A DNA stretch of 64,000 bases from Streptomonospora nanhaiensis (GTDB lineage: Bacteria; Actinomycetota; Actinomycetes; Streptosporangiales; Streptosporangiaceae), in NCBI RefSeq assembly GCF_013410565.1, contig NZ_JACCFO010000001.1, forward strand, positions 2,852,001 through 2,916,000, given 5' to 3'. Under the pieces are notes generated by a model that was given only the letters and a program-made list of their open reading frames with translations, made no database searches and was not told the DNA's origin. Made by a program: the position numbers and the translations under genes. Within the stretch, counting starts at the first letter, position 1. Every line of letters starts with the position of its first letter. This document shows positions 44,317-53,316 of the stretch, piece after piece.

Positions 44317-45228
44317 TCAGCCCGCCGCCGACTCCTCGGGCGCGATGAAGCTGGCGTGGTAGCCGGCGGCCATGTCGGCGTCGCCGTGCCCGGCCTCGGC
44401 CGCGCGCGCGAACCGGCGGGCCGATGCGGCGGCCAGGTCCAGGTGCACGCCCGCCGCCGCCGCGGCGTCCAGGACCAGATTGGCGTCCTTGGCGGCGTTG
44501 GCCACGGAGAAGCTGGGGGTGTAGTCGCCGCTGAGGATGGCACCGGCCTTGGCGTGCAGGTAGCCGCTGTCCAGGGGGCCGCCCGAGACCACGTCGAGGA
44601 AGTCGCGGGCGTCCACGCCCAGGCCCTCGGCCAGCGACAGCGCCTCGGCCGTGGCCGAGGTCAGCGCCAGGACCCAACTGTTGGCCACCAGCTTGAGCCG
44701 GCTGGCCGCGCCCACCTGGTCGAAGGAGACGGTGCGTGCGCCGATGGCGGAGAAGACGGGCGCGGCGCGCCGGCGGGCGCGCTCGGGGCCGGCCGCCAGG
44801 ACGGTCAGCGCGCCCTGTTCGGCCGGGCCGCGCGTGCCCAGCACGGGTGCGTCCAGGTAGTCCATGCCGAGTTCGGCCGCGCGGGCGGCCAGGCGGTTGG
44901 TCGCGGCCAGGCCCACCGTGGTGGTCTGGGCCCACACCGCGCCGGGGGCCGGCGGCACGATGCCGGCCATCACCTCCTCGACCGTGTCGCCGTCGTAGAG
45001 CATGGTCACCACGATGTCGGCGTCGGCGACGGCCTCGTCCAGGGTGCCGGCGACCTCGATGCCGGCGCCGGCCAGCGGCTCGGCCTTGGCGCGGGTGCGG
45101 TTCCAGACGCGGACGGGCATCCCCGCCGCCGCGATGTTGCGCGCCATGGGGGCGCCCATGGTCCCGGTGCCCAGGACGGCGACCCTGGGGGCCTCGGCGG
45201 GCGGTGTCGATGGTGTCGATGGCTGCAT
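44317..45228 (-). CDS. NAD(P)-dependent 3-hydroxyacid dehydrogenase-like oxidoreductase
   Basis: 303 residues. Rossmann motif VAVLGTGTMGAPMARNIAAA near 16-35, substrate loop DAPVLGTRGPAEQGALTVLA and the catalytic lysine in RLKLVANSWVLALTSATAEAL near 172. These place it in the beta-hydroxyacid dehydrogenase family (6PGDH/HIBADH/tartronate semialdehyde reductase). Substrate not determinable. ATG at 45228 with AAAGGG upstream. Confidence 0.9.
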   Translation of the reverse strand: MQPSTPSTPPAEAPRVAVLGTGTMGAPMARNIAAAGMPVRVWNRTRAKAEPLAGAGIEVAGTLDEAVADADIVVTMLYDGDTVEEVMAGIVPPAPGAVWAQTTTVGLAATNRLAARAAELGMDYLDAPVLGTRGPAEQGALTVLAAGPERARRRAAPVFSAIGARTVSFDQVGAASRLKLVANSWVLALTSATAEALSLAEGLGVDARDFLDVVSGGPLDSGYLHAKAGAILSGDYTPSFSVANAAKDANLVLDAAAAAGVHLDLAAASARRFARAAEAGHGDADMAAGYHASFIAPEESAAG

Positions 45229-45768
45229 GGGGCCCTTTCTACCCCGGAGGCGGCGCGGCCGACCGCGCGGGATGCACGTCCGCGCCGCGTGGCGGGTGCG
45301 GCCCCCTCGGGGTTCGGCGCGGTGGGATTCGGCGCGGGCGAATCCCCGGCTTCTCCGGCCCGCGCCCGCCCGTTTTTTCCGCGCCTCCCCCATTGACCGC
45401 ATTGACACCTTTGGTGGTTGTTTTCGGAATTGCGGATCCGCGCCCGCGGATTACGGTCGCACCATTGCCCGAACCTGGCCACCCGGTTTCACGGTGAGCA
45501 CCAATCGGAAACACCGCTCCTCCGGTGGCGAAACGGACGGAGTGGAGCCGCTCTTGACCGGACGCACACCGCTCTGACCGGCTGTTATCCGCACCGCCCG
45601 CATTTTGGCAGCGCACCAATCCCCGGCGCACCAACGCGAAAACGGGCCCCCGGCGGACCGCCTTTCGCGCCTGTTTCCCAAACGGCCCGGTGGGCGCGTC
45701 GGACACCGTGCTAGAAGAGGTGGACCAGCGTTTCCGGCCCGGACCACCGGATAAGGAGTGCGACCCCC
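45229..45768. other. intergenic region with AT-richer promoter tract
   Basis: 540 bp without a convincing gene. A less GC-rich part spans about 45385-45620, including the duplication CATTGACCGCATTGACACC (TTGACA at 45402 as a possible -35). It probably holds divergent promoters for the oxidoreductase and the proline-rich protein gene. Confidence 0.4.
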
Positions 45769-46482
45769 ATGAACCCCCGTCGCAACGCAGGCCGGTACCG
45801 CGCCCGTACCGGTGTCTGCGTGTTGGCCGTGCTCACCGTCGAGCTGGCCCTGTCGGGCGGCACCGCCCACGCCGACACCCTCGCGGGAACGGGCGCGGCG
45901 GCGGCCGTCCCCGAGGCGTCCGCGGGCGGGCTCGCCGGCGTCCCCGGCGGGCCGGTCACCCCCGACCCCCCGGACTGGATGAAACCGCCGTACGGGCCCG
46001 AGCCCCCGGTGGCCCCGGCGCTGCCCGGCCACCCCTGGCCGCCCGGCCCCGGCTGCCCGGAGCCGCCCAAGCCGCCACCGCCCGACCCCGGCCCCGAGGA
46101 ACCGCCTCCGCCGGAGGAACCACCGCCGCCCGAGGAGCCGCCGCCGCCCGAGGAGCCGCCGGCATCCCCGGAGGAACCCGCGCAGCCGGAGCGGCCCGAG
46201 CCCCCGCTCCCCCAACCGCCCGAGCCGGACACCCCCGCCCCGCCCGCGCAGGAGGTGGCCGCACCGGCTCCGGCAGCGCCCCCGGCCCCCGACCCCGCGC
46301 CGCCGCGCGAGCGGCCCGCCGAGCCGCCGTCCGAGGAGGAAGCGGCCCAGCTGATCGGCGCCCCCCTGATCGGCCCCGGTGAACGCGGCGGTCCGCACGG
46401 GTTCGAGCCCATGCAGATCATGGTCTTCGCCGTCCTCATCGCCGTGGCCGCCGCCGTGGGCGCCTCCGGGGTCCGCCGCTGA
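45769..46482 (+). CDS. secreted proline-rich protein with C-terminal membrane anchor
   Basis: 237 residues, ATG at 45769 with AAGGAG. Signal peptide (TGVCVLAVLTVELALSGGTAHA); then a proline-rich extracellular stalk including repeats of EEPPPP at about residues 110-132; then MQIMVFAVLIAVAAAVGAS, a single C-terminal span. It would be an extended wall-spanning or surface protein. No catalytic domain. The repeats are encoded by near-identical 15-bp units (46100-46160). Confidence 0.8.
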   Translation: MNPRRNAGRYRARTGVCVLAVLTVELALSGGTAHADTLAGTGAAAAVPEASAGGLAGVPGGPVTPDPPDWMKPPYGPEPPVAPALPGHPWPPGPGCPEPPKPPPPDPGPEEPPPPEEPPPPEEPPPPEEPPASPEEPAQPERPEPPLPQPPEPDTPAPPAQEVAAPAPAAPPAPDPAPPRERPAEPPSEEEAAQLIGAPLIGPGERGGPHGFEPMQIMVFAVLIAVAAAVGASGVRR

Positions 46483-46488
46483 GGCCGC

Positions 46489-46518
46489 CGGCCCGCCGCC
46501 CTCGAAGGCGGCGGGCCG
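46489..46518. terminator. terminator between convergent genes
   Basis: 12-bp perfect stem CGGCCCGCCGCC/GGCGGCGGGCCG with 6-nt loop, directly after the proline-rich gene. Confidence 0.7.
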
Positions 46519-46557
46519 CCGCGCCCTCGGCCACCGCTCAGCACCGCTCGGAGCGGC

Positions 46558-47334
46558 TCAGGGGCCGGCCAGCGCGGCGTCGATCCGGTCGAACCCGGCG
46601 CGGGCGTCCTCGAAGGCGCCGGAGTCGGTGGCCAGCAGCCCGGTGTAGGGGTGGTCCAGCGCGAGCAGGATGAGCAGGCTCGACACGATGAACACGAGGT
46701 TGACCACCGACCAGAAGATCCGCGTGCGCGCCTGGCCGACCCGCATGGCGAACGGCAGCACCACCACCGCCAGTCCGCTGACCGCCGTGGCCAGCAGGAT
46801 CACCCCCGGCACGGTGGCCTGGGCGGAGTCGGCCCGCTCCACGCGGCTCTGCACGAGGTCGGTGACGTTCTGCCGGGCCTCCATGCGCTCCAGGGCGGCG
46901 GCCGAGCCCTCGGCGGGGACCTCGTTGACGCTGACCCGCAGGCGGTCCAGGGCGGCAGCGCCGGAGGGGTCGAGTTCGCGCTGCTCGCGCATCGCCGGCC
47001 AGTCCTCCTCGATCACGGTGTCGACGTAGTCGCGCAGGTCCGCGCGCACGGCGTCGCCCTCCTTGTCGGGGAAGGCGGCGGTGCCCCAGTACAGCGCGGT
47101 GGCGTAGCCGGCCTCCTCGACCGCGGAGTCGGCGGCGCCCCGGTTGTTCTCCCAGCCGATCACCAGGCCCATGGCCAGCGCGATGAGGTAGATCGACAGC
47201 ACGCACGGGGCGATGAGCGAGCCGACCGGGCCGTCGGAGTCGTCGGGGGAGATGACGAATTTGCGCGCCACCACGATCCCCGCGACCAGAAGGACGGCGA
47301 GAATGACGAAAACCACAATTAGGCTGGCGGTCAT
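46558..47334 (-). CDS. DUF4239 membrane protein
   Basis: 258 residues, ATG at 47334 with AGGAGAATC. Two N-terminal spans, an acidic soluble helical region (RADLRDYVDTVIEEDWPAMR, VSVNEVPAEGSAAALERMEA) and two C-terminal spans (VPGVILLATAVSGLAVVVLP, VVNLVFIVSSLLILLALDHP) are the DUF4239 layout. Function unknown; sometimes called bestrophin-like. Confidence 0.85.
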   Translation of the reverse strand: MTASLIVVFVILAVLLVAGIVVARKFVISPDDSDGPVGSLIAPCVLSIYLIALAMGLVIGWENNRGAADSAVEEAGYATALYWGTAAFPDKEGDAVRADLRDYVDTVIEEDWPAMREQRELDPSGAAALDRLRVSVNEVPAEGSAAALERMEARQNVTDLVQSRVERADSAQATVPGVILLATAVSGLAVVVLPFAMRVGQARTRIFWSVVNLVFIVSSLLILLALDHPYTGLLATDSGAFEDARAGFDRIDAALAGP

Positions 47335-47863
47335 GATTCTCCTGAATAGGTGATTTCCGGGCGAAGTGGGCACCGGTTGAGGGGGCCGCAGCGGCCTGTG
47401 GGAACAAGAGCGTGATTCCGTAGGGTTTCGGAACCGCTCCTGCTTTACCATGTGATCATGCGGAACATCTGCCACTCGCGTCATTTCCCGACACTGGGGA
47501 AGTTCCGGAGTTCCGCTATCCGGAGCGGCCCGTGGCCGGTTATCGGAATACCGCACCCCCTTACCTCGGACGACACCCCAATCCCGTGGAATTTCGGACC
47601 CCGACCCATGCTCGAAACCCGCTCCCGGCCCCCTCGGAAACCCGACGGCGCCGACTCTTTCCCCCGACCCCGACCTGGTCACCAGATCACCGCCGCGCCT
47701 GCGGCCGAACGCCGCGCGCACCTTTCCCGCCCGCCGCGCGGCCGGCCGTGCGCGCCGCCGCCGCGGGCGCGGGTTCCACACCGCCGCCGCACCCTTTTTC
47801 GCCCCTTTCGGGGATGGATCCGGTATTCGCCGGAGATCGGCGGACGGCCGGAGGGATCCCCCC
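47335..47863. other. intergenic region upstream of the MEDS/HATPase gene
   Basis: 529 bp without a convincing gene and with lower GC at 47335-47600. It contains several short CGGAAT/ATTCCG motifs (for example ATCGGAATACCGCA near 47540). Presumably holds promoters in both directions. Confidence 0.35.
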
Positions 47864-48805
47864 GTGGGTGACCCGCACCTGACCCACCAGGCGTGCGTCT
47901 ACGGCTCCGACGACGAGTTCCTGGCGATGGCGCTGCCGTTCACCGGCCACGGCGTCGACTCCGGCGACCCCGTCCTGGCCGCGCTCACGCCCGCCAACGC
48001 CGCGCTGCTGGACCAGGCCCTGGGCCCGCGCAGCCGGCGCGTCGACTACGTCGACCCCGCGCGCTTCGGCCACCGCCCGCCCGAGCGCCTCTCCGCCATC
48101 GACCGCTACTGGCGCGGGCACGCCGCCCGGGGCCGCGCCGAGCGCGTGCGGATCCTCGCCGAACCCGTGTGGGCGGGGCGCTCACCCCGCGAGATCGCCG
48201 CGTGGGCCCACCTGGAGTCCAGCCTGACCCCGCTCTTCGGGGCCACCAACCTCTGGCTGGTCTGCGCCTACGACACCCGCCGCGTGCCGCCCCGCGTCGT
48301 CGAGGCCGCCCGCAGGACCCACCCCGAACTCGTCCGGGCCGGCCGCGTCCGGCCCAACGACGCCTACGTGCCGCCGGGGGTGTTCGCCGCCGGCGGCGCC
48401 GTCGAGGAGCCGTCGTCCCTGCCGGCCGACCTCATGGGCGGCCAGTTCACCCCCGCCGACCTCTCCCGGCTCCGCGCCGACGCACTGGCCTACGCCGACC
48501 GGCTGGGGGTGCCCCGGTCGCGGGCGCTGGACCTCGTCATCGCCGTCAACGAGGTGGTCACCAACGTGGTCCTGCACGGCGGCGGCACCGGCAGCGTGTG
48601 GTTTTGGACCGAGGACGACGAGGTGGTGTGCGAGGTCGCCCAGGACACCGCCTACCTGGTGGTGCCGCCGTTCGCGGGCAGCCCGCCCGCGCTGGACGAG
48701 CGCGGCGGCGGCCTGTGGATCGTGCGTCAGCTGTGCGACCGCGTGCACCTGGGCTCGGTGGGCGGGCGCAGCGTGGTGCGGCTGCACCTGCTGGTCCGGG
48801 GCTGA
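47864..48805 (+). CDS. MEDS-HATPase regulatory protein (RsbA-like anti-sigma factor)
   Basis: 313 residues, GTG at 47864 behind GGAGGG. The N-terminal half is a MEDS/DcmR-type sensory domain (HQACVYGSDDEFLAMALPFT, VRILAEPVWAGRSPREIAAW), and the C-terminal half a HATPase_c_2 kinase-like domain (LDLVIAVNEVVTNVVLHGGG with the N box; ERGGGLWIVRQLCDRV with the G box). Such fusions in actinomycetes bind or phosphorylate anti-sigma-antagonists in partner-switching stress control. The sensed ligand is unknown. Confidence 0.88.
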   Translation: MGDPHLTHQACVYGSDDEFLAMALPFTGHGVDSGDPVLAALTPANAALLDQALGPRSRRVDYVDPARFGHRPPERLSAIDRYWRGHAARGRAERVRILAEPVWAGRSPREIAAWAHLESSLTPLFGATNLWLVCAYDTRRVPPRVVEAARRTHPELVRAGRVRPNDAYVPPGVFAAGGAVEEPSSLPADLMGGQFTPADLSRLRADALAYADRLGVPRSRALDLVIAVNEVVTNVVLHGGGTGSVWFWTEDDEVVCEVAQDTAYLVVPPFAGSPPALDERGGGLWIVRQLCDRVHLGSVGGRSVVRLHLLVRG

Positions 48806-48938
48806 TCGGCGTGCGCGGGGCCACCACGCCGCCCGCCGCCGCGGCCGCCCCGCGCGCCCTCCCCGCCGCCGCGCCCGCCGCGACGACCTCGCCCGCACCC
48901 ATTGCGCGGCGAATGTGATCGTCGTAACATCCCAGGCA

Positions 48939-48954
48939 GTCGAAGCGGTTCGAC
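48939..48954. promoter_or_regulatory. LacI operator 1 of the xyloside/glucoside system
   Basis: GTCGAAGCGGTTCGAC, a 16-bp palindrome with one central mismatch, 24 bp before the GTG of the LacI-family gene. It matches the perfect site at 50060-50073, indicating autoregulation. Confidence 0.85.
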
Positions 48955-48978
48955 ACTCTGATGCTCTGGGAGGCGTGC

Positions 48979-49989
48979 GTGCGGATCTCCGATGTCGCCC
49001 GGCATGCCGGGGTGTCGCCCAGCACGGTCTCCTACGTGCTGAGCGGCAAGCGCTCCATCTCGGCCGCCACCCGCGCCCGGGTCCTCAAGAGCATCGAGGT
49101 GCTGGGCTACCAGCCGCACGCCGGCGCCCGCGCCCTGGCCAGCAACCGCGCCAACGTCATCGCGCTGGTCCTGCCGCTGCGGCCGGGCATCCACGTGCCG
49201 GTGGCCATGCAGTTCGCGGTGTCGGTGGTCACCAGCGCCCGCGACCGCGAGCACGACGTCCTCCTGCTCACCCAGGCCGAGGGCGAGAGCGGCCTGCGCC
49301 GTGTCGCGGGCACCTCGATGGTCGACGGCATCATCGTCATGGACGTCCAGCTCAACGACGCCCGGGTCCCCACCCTGCGCACGCTGGGCCACCCCTCCGT
49401 GCTGATCGGCGTGCCCGCCGACAGCCAGGGCCTCACCTGCGTCGACCTCGACTTCGACGCCGCCGGCCGCATCTGCGTGGCCCACCTCGCCCACCTGGGG
49501 CACCGCGAGGTCGCCCTCATCGGCCAGCCGCCCTCGGTCTACGAGCGCCGCACCGGTTTCGCCGAGCGCACCATCGCCGGATTCGAGGACGAGGCCCGCG
49601 AACGCGGCCTGCGCCCGCTGGTCGTGCCGTGCGAGGCCGCCCCCGCCCAGGTCGCCGCCGCCGTCGGCGCCCTGCTGCGCGACCACCCCGGTGTCACCGG
49701 GATCGTCGTGCACAACGAGCCCGCGGTGGCGCCGCTGCTGGACGCCCTGCGCGCCGCCGGCCGCGATATCCCCGGCGACGTCTCGGTGGTGGCCATCGGC
49801 CCCGACGACCTCGCCACCGAGTCCGTCCCCCCGCTGACCTCGGTCACCCTGCCCACCGAGGAGATGGGCGGGCGGGCCGTCGCCCTGCTCATGGACAAGC
49901 TCGACAACGTCGACACCCCCGAGATCACCCTGATCCAGCCGCGCCTCGTGCCGCGGGCGAGCACCGCCGCCCGACCCGCCCTGCCCTGA
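48979..49989 (+). CDS. LacI-family repressor of the GH31/GH3 sugar system
   Basis: 336 residues from the GTG at 48979, with GGGAGG five bases upstream; this gives the standard start VRISDVARHAGVSPSTVSYV. Helix-turn-helix and hinge (LSGKRSISAATRARVLKSIE) are complete and the sensor domain is full length (GIIVMDVQLNDARVPTLRTL, DVSVVAIGPDDLATESVPPL). Matching palindromes precede both this gene and the binding-protein gene, so it likely represses both and is induced by an oligosaccharide. Confidence 0.93.
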   Translation: MRISDVARHAGVSPSTVSYVLSGKRSISAATRARVLKSIEVLGYQPHAGARALASNRANVIALVLPLRPGIHVPVAMQFAVSVVTSARDREHDVLLLTQAEGESGLRRVAGTSMVDGIIVMDVQLNDARVPTLRTLGHPSVLIGVPADSQGLTCVDLDFDAAGRICVAHLAHLGHREVALIGQPPSVYERRTGFAERTIAGFEDEARERGLRPLVVPCEAAPAQVAAAVGALLRDHPGVTGIVVHNEPAVAPLLDALRAAGRDIPGDVSVVAIGPDDLATESVPPLTSVTLPTEEMGGRAVALLMDKLDNVDTPEITLIQPRLVPRASTAARPALP

Positions 49990-50059
49990 CCCCGCCCCCG
50001 CCACCACCCTTTCCGTCCATCCCCATCACCGCCATCCCCGTTTCCCCACGTCGACGCGA

Positions 50060-50073
50060 TCGAAGCGCTTCGA
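50060..50073. promoter_or_regulatory. LacI operator 2 upstream of the binding-protein gene
   Basis: Perfect 14-bp palindrome TCGAAGCGCTTCGA, 20 bp before the start codon; same arms as operator 1. A GTCGACGCGATCG half-like motif overlaps its left side. Confidence 0.85.
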
Positions 50074-50093
50074 CGGACATGAAGGAGCGCACC

Positions 50094-51335
50094 ATGACAC
50101 GCGTTTCCGGCAACCCCGCACACCGCCTCCGCGCCCCCTCGGCCCTGGTCGCCGCCGGCCTGCTCGGCCTCACCACCGCCTGCGGCGGTGGCGGCGAGGA
50201 CGGCGGCGAGGTCACCTCGATCACCGCCCTCGACTACAACCTCGCCGAACCGCAGAACGGCGCCACCGAGAGCATGCTCCAGGAGTGCGGCGAGCAGGCC
50301 GGGGTGGAGGTCGAGCGCGAGGCGCTGCCCCGCGAGCAGCTCATGCCGCGCCTGCTCCAGGGCGCCTCCCAGCAGGAGCTGCCCGACCTCATGCTGATCG
50401 ACAACCCCGACCTCCCCCAGTTCGCGGCCACCGGGGCACTGCTGCCGCTGGAGGAGGCCGGGTTCGACACCGCCGGCTACTACGACAGCGTCCTGCAGGT
50501 GGGCACCCACGAGGACACCCTCTACGGCATCGCCTCGGGCGTGAACGGCCTGGCGCTGTTCACCAACACCGCGCTGCTCCAGGACGCCGGGGTCGAGCCG
50601 CCCGCCACGTGGCAGGAGCTGCGCGAGGCCGCCGACGAGCTGACCCGGGGCGACACCAAGGGGTTCGCGTTCTCGGCCATCGGCCACGAGGAGGGCACCT
50701 GGACCTTCGAGCCCTTCATGTGGAGCAACGGGGCCACGCTCACCGAACTGGACTCCCCCGAGGCCGTCGAGGCGCTGGAGCTGTGGGCCGGCATGGTCGA
50801 GGACGGCTCGGTCTCGCAGTCGGTCGTCAACTGGTCCCAGGCCGACGTCAACGACCAGTTCATCGGCGGGCGCGCGGCCATGATGATCAACGGCTCCTGG
50901 CAGATCCCGGTGCTGGCCGAGGAGGACGTCGACTACGAGGTCGTGCCGCTGCCCGTGCCCGAGGCCGGCGGCGACCCCGCCACCCCCATGGGCGGTGAGG
51001 TGTGGGCCATCGGCCGCAACGGCACCGAGCGCGAGGAGAAGGCCGCCGAGGTGCTGCGGTGCCTGCTCAGCGACGACAACATGACCGAGTGGGCCGAGCT
51101 GAACGCCTACGTCCCCGCCAAGGAGGAGCCGGCCCAGCGGCTCGCCGAGGACAACGAGCAGATGGCGCCGTTCGTGGAGTCGGTGCCCACCGCCCAGGCC
51201 CGCACCGCCGACCTGGGCGAGGACTACCCCGACGTCTCCGCCGCGATCGCCGACGCCATCCAGCAGGCCCTGGCCGGATCGGGCTCCGCCGAGGACGCCC
51301 TGGCCCAGGCCCAGCAGTCGGTGCCGGAGTCCTGA
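50094..51335 (+). CDS. extracellular sugar-binding lipoprotein
   Basis: 413 residues, ATG at 50094 with AAGGAG six bases upstream. Lipobox LGLTTAC then a Gly/Glu-rich linker. The mature part is a CUT1 sugar-binding protein (LPDLMLIDNPDLPQFAATGA, WTFEPFMWSNGATLTEL, GRAAMMINGSWQIPVLAEED, TPMGGEVWAIGRNGTEREEK). Its gene is under a perfect LacI operator and its stop overlaps the first permease (TGATG). It supplies ligand to the two permeases. Confidence 0.93.
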   Translation: MTRVSGNPAHRLRAPSALVAAGLLGLTTACGGGGEDGGEVTSITALDYNLAEPQNGATESMLQECGEQAGVEVEREALPREQLMPRLLQGASQQELPDLMLIDNPDLPQFAATGALLPLEEAGFDTAGYYDSVLQVGTHEDTLYGIASGVNGLALFTNTALLQDAGVEPPATWQELREAADELTRGDTKGFAFSAIGHEEGTWTFEPFMWSNGATLTELDSPEAVEALELWAGMVEDGSVSQSVVNWSQADVNDQFIGGRAAMMINGSWQIPVLAEEDVDYEVVPLPVPEAGGDPATPMGGEVWAIGRNGTEREEKAAEVLRCLLSDDNMTEWAELNAYVPAKEEPAQRLAEDNEQMAPFVESVPTAQARTADLGEDYPDVSAAIADAIQQALAGSGSAEDALAQAQQSVPES

Positions 51336-52225
51336 TGCTAGCCCGGGTCGGCTTTCTCGCACCCCTGGTCGTCTACCTGGCCGTGTTCTTCGGCTACCCG
51401 CTCCTCGCCAACCAGTCGATGGCGCTGCGGGAGTACACCGCCGCGTCGTTCTACACCGGTGAGGCGCCGTTCGTCGGGGCCGCCAACTACGCGGCGGTGC
51501 TGGCCGACCCGGTCTTCGGGACCGCGCTGAGCAACACCGCGCTGTTCACGGTGGGCTCGCTGGTCTTCCAGTTCGCCATCGGGCTGGCGCTGGCGGTGTT
51601 CTTCCAGCGGCACGTCCCGCTCAACGGCCTGCTGCGCTCGCTGCTGCTGGTGCCCTGGCTGCTGCCGCTGGTGGTATCGGGCACCGTGTGGCGGTGGATC
51701 TTCGACCAGGAGTACGGGGTCCTCAACCAGACCCTCCTGGGCCTGGGGCTGATCGACCAGGGCGTGCCGTGGCTGTCGAGCACGTCGATGGCGCTGGCCT
51801 CGGTCACCGTCGCCAACATCTGGGTGGGGATCCCGTTCAACATGGTCATCCTCTACGGCGGGCTGCAGAGCATCCCGGCCCACCTCTACGAGGCAGCCGC
51901 GCTCGACGGCGCCGGCCCCTGGCAGCGGTTCCGGCACGTCACCTGGCCGCTGCTGCGGCCGGTGAGCGCGGTGGTGCTGATGCTGGGCCTGGTCTACACG
52001 CTCAAGCAGTTCGACGTGATCATGGTGCTCACCCAGGGCGGGCCGGCCAACGCCACCCAGACCCTGACCACGTGGGCGCACGCGCTGTCCTTCGGCGAAC
52101 TCGACTTCGGGCTCGGCGCGGCCGTGGGCAACCTGCTGATCGTGATCGCGCTGGTGTTCGCCCTGGTCTACCTGCGCGGCCTGCGCACGCAGCCGGGCGC
52201 CCCGGGCTCGGGAAGGAGGGGGTGA
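51335..52225 (+). CDS. sugar ABC transporter permease 1
   Basis: 296 residues, six spans, EAA loop EAAALDGAGPWQRFRHVTWP. Starts at the ATG overlapping the previous stop. CUT1 family; needs the next permease and an ATPase that is not encoded nearby. Confidence 0.93.
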   Translation: MLARVGFLAPLVVYLAVFFGYPLLANQSMALREYTAASFYTGEAPFVGAANYAAVLADPVFGTALSNTALFTVGSLVFQFAIGLALAVFFQRHVPLNGLLRSLLLVPWLLPLVVSGTVWRWIFDQEYGVLNQTLLGLGLIDQGVPWLSSTSMALASVTVANIWVGIPFNMVILYGGLQSIPAHLYEAAALDGAGPWQRFRHVTWPLLRPVSAVVLMLGLVYTLKQFDVIMVLTQGGPANATQTLTTWAHALSFGELDFGLGAAVGNLLIVIALVFALVYLRGLRTQPGAPGSGRRG

Positions 52226-52227
52226 GA

Positions 52228-53055
52228 ATGGCCGTGCACCGCCGGGTCCGCACCGCGTTCACCACCGTCACCGCGGTGGCGATCGTCGCCGTGCTGCTGT
52301 TCCCGCTGTACTGGATGGTCAACGCGTCCTTCCAGCCGCCCGCCGGCCTGCTGGAGACCCCGCCGCGGTGGCTGCCGATCGGCGGCACCCTGGAGGGCTA
52401 CCGGGCGGCGCTGGACGGCCAGGGCCAGGCGCTGCTCAACAGCCTGGCCATCGCGGCCGGCACGGTGGCGCTCACCCTGCTGCTGTCGGTTCCGGCGGCC
52501 TACGCGCTGAGCCGGTTCCGCGTGCGCGGCGCGGGCGTGGTGCTGTTCGCGCTGCTGCTGGTGCAGATGGTGCCCGGGATCGTCATGGCGAACTCGCTGT
52601 ACGCGGTGATGAACCAGGCGGGCCTGCTCAACACCCACCTGGCGCTGATCCTGGCCGACTCCACGGTCGCGGTGCCCTTCGCGGTGCTGATCCTGCGGGC
52701 GTTCATGGTGACCATCCCCAAGGAGCTGGGCGAGGCCGCCATGGTCGACGGCGCGGGGGCGGCGCGGGTGCTGTGGTCGGTGATCCTGCCGGTCAGCCGC
52801 AACGCCATGATCACCGCGGCGCTGTTCGCGTTCCTGTTCGCCTGGGCGGACTTCCTGTTCGCCATCTCCCTCAACACCGACGACTCCGTCATGCCGGTCA
52901 CGGTCGGCATCTACCGCTTCATCGGGGCGCACACCGCCGACTGGAACAGCGTCATGGCCACCGGCGTGATCGCGTCCATCCCGGCGGCGGTGCTGCTCGT
53001 GGCCGCCCAGCGCTACGTGGCGGCGGGTGTCACCGGCGGCGCCCTCAAGGACTGA
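52228..53055 (+). CDS. sugar ABC transporter permease 2
   Basis: 275 residues from the ATG at 52228 with GGAAGGAGG upstream, 2 nt after the first permease. Six spans, EAA loop GEAAMVDGAGAARVLWSVIL and the usual LFAWADFLFAISLNTD region. A very strong terminator follows, so the ABC genes probably end here as a transcript. Confidence 0.93.
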   Translation: MAVHRRVRTAFTTVTAVAIVAVLLFPLYWMVNASFQPPAGLLETPPRWLPIGGTLEGYRAALDGQGQALLNSLAIAAGTVALTLLLSVPAAYALSRFRVRGAGVVLFALLLVQMVPGIVMANSLYAVMNQAGLLNTHLALILADSTVAVPFAVLILRAFMVTIPKELGEAAMVDGAGAARVLWSVILPVSRNAMITAALFAFLFAWADFLFAISLNTDDSVMPVTVGIYRFIGAHTADWNSVMATGVIASIPAAVLLVAAQRYVAAGVTGGALKD

Positions 53056-53083
53056 CCGCCACCGGACCGGCCCCGGACCGCCC

Positions 53084-53136
53084 GCGCGGCCCGGCCCCCG
53101 CCGCCGCCTGCCGGGGCGGCGGGGGCCGGGCCGCGC
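53084..53136 (+). terminator. 22-bp terminator after the ABC genes
   Basis: A 22-bp perfect stem (53084-53105 with 53115-53136) around a 9-nt loop, the longest in the window. It separates the transporter genes from the GH31 gene. Confidence 0.8.
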
Positions 53137-53316
53137 CCCGAGCCGCACGTCCCCGTCCCCTGTCCCCGGCCCTCGTCCGCCCCTGCCCCCGGCCGCCCTT
53201 ACCGCCCGCTTCCGTCCACTCCCCCTTCCCCGACTCCCTGTTCCCGCGACCACCGCGCCGCACCGCGGGTGCGTGCGCCCGAAATCCACTGGTTCGTACA
53301 CGTGAAAGGACTCCGC

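Noticed and set aside
46060-46250. Proline-rich repeats as a CRISPR or satellite
   Set aside because: They are short, in frame, coding for EPPPP units and confined to one gene.
47452-47882. Short open frames in the gap before the MEDS/HATPase gene
   Set aside because: Proline- and arginine-rich, with no site or family likeness, and they overlap each other in different frames.
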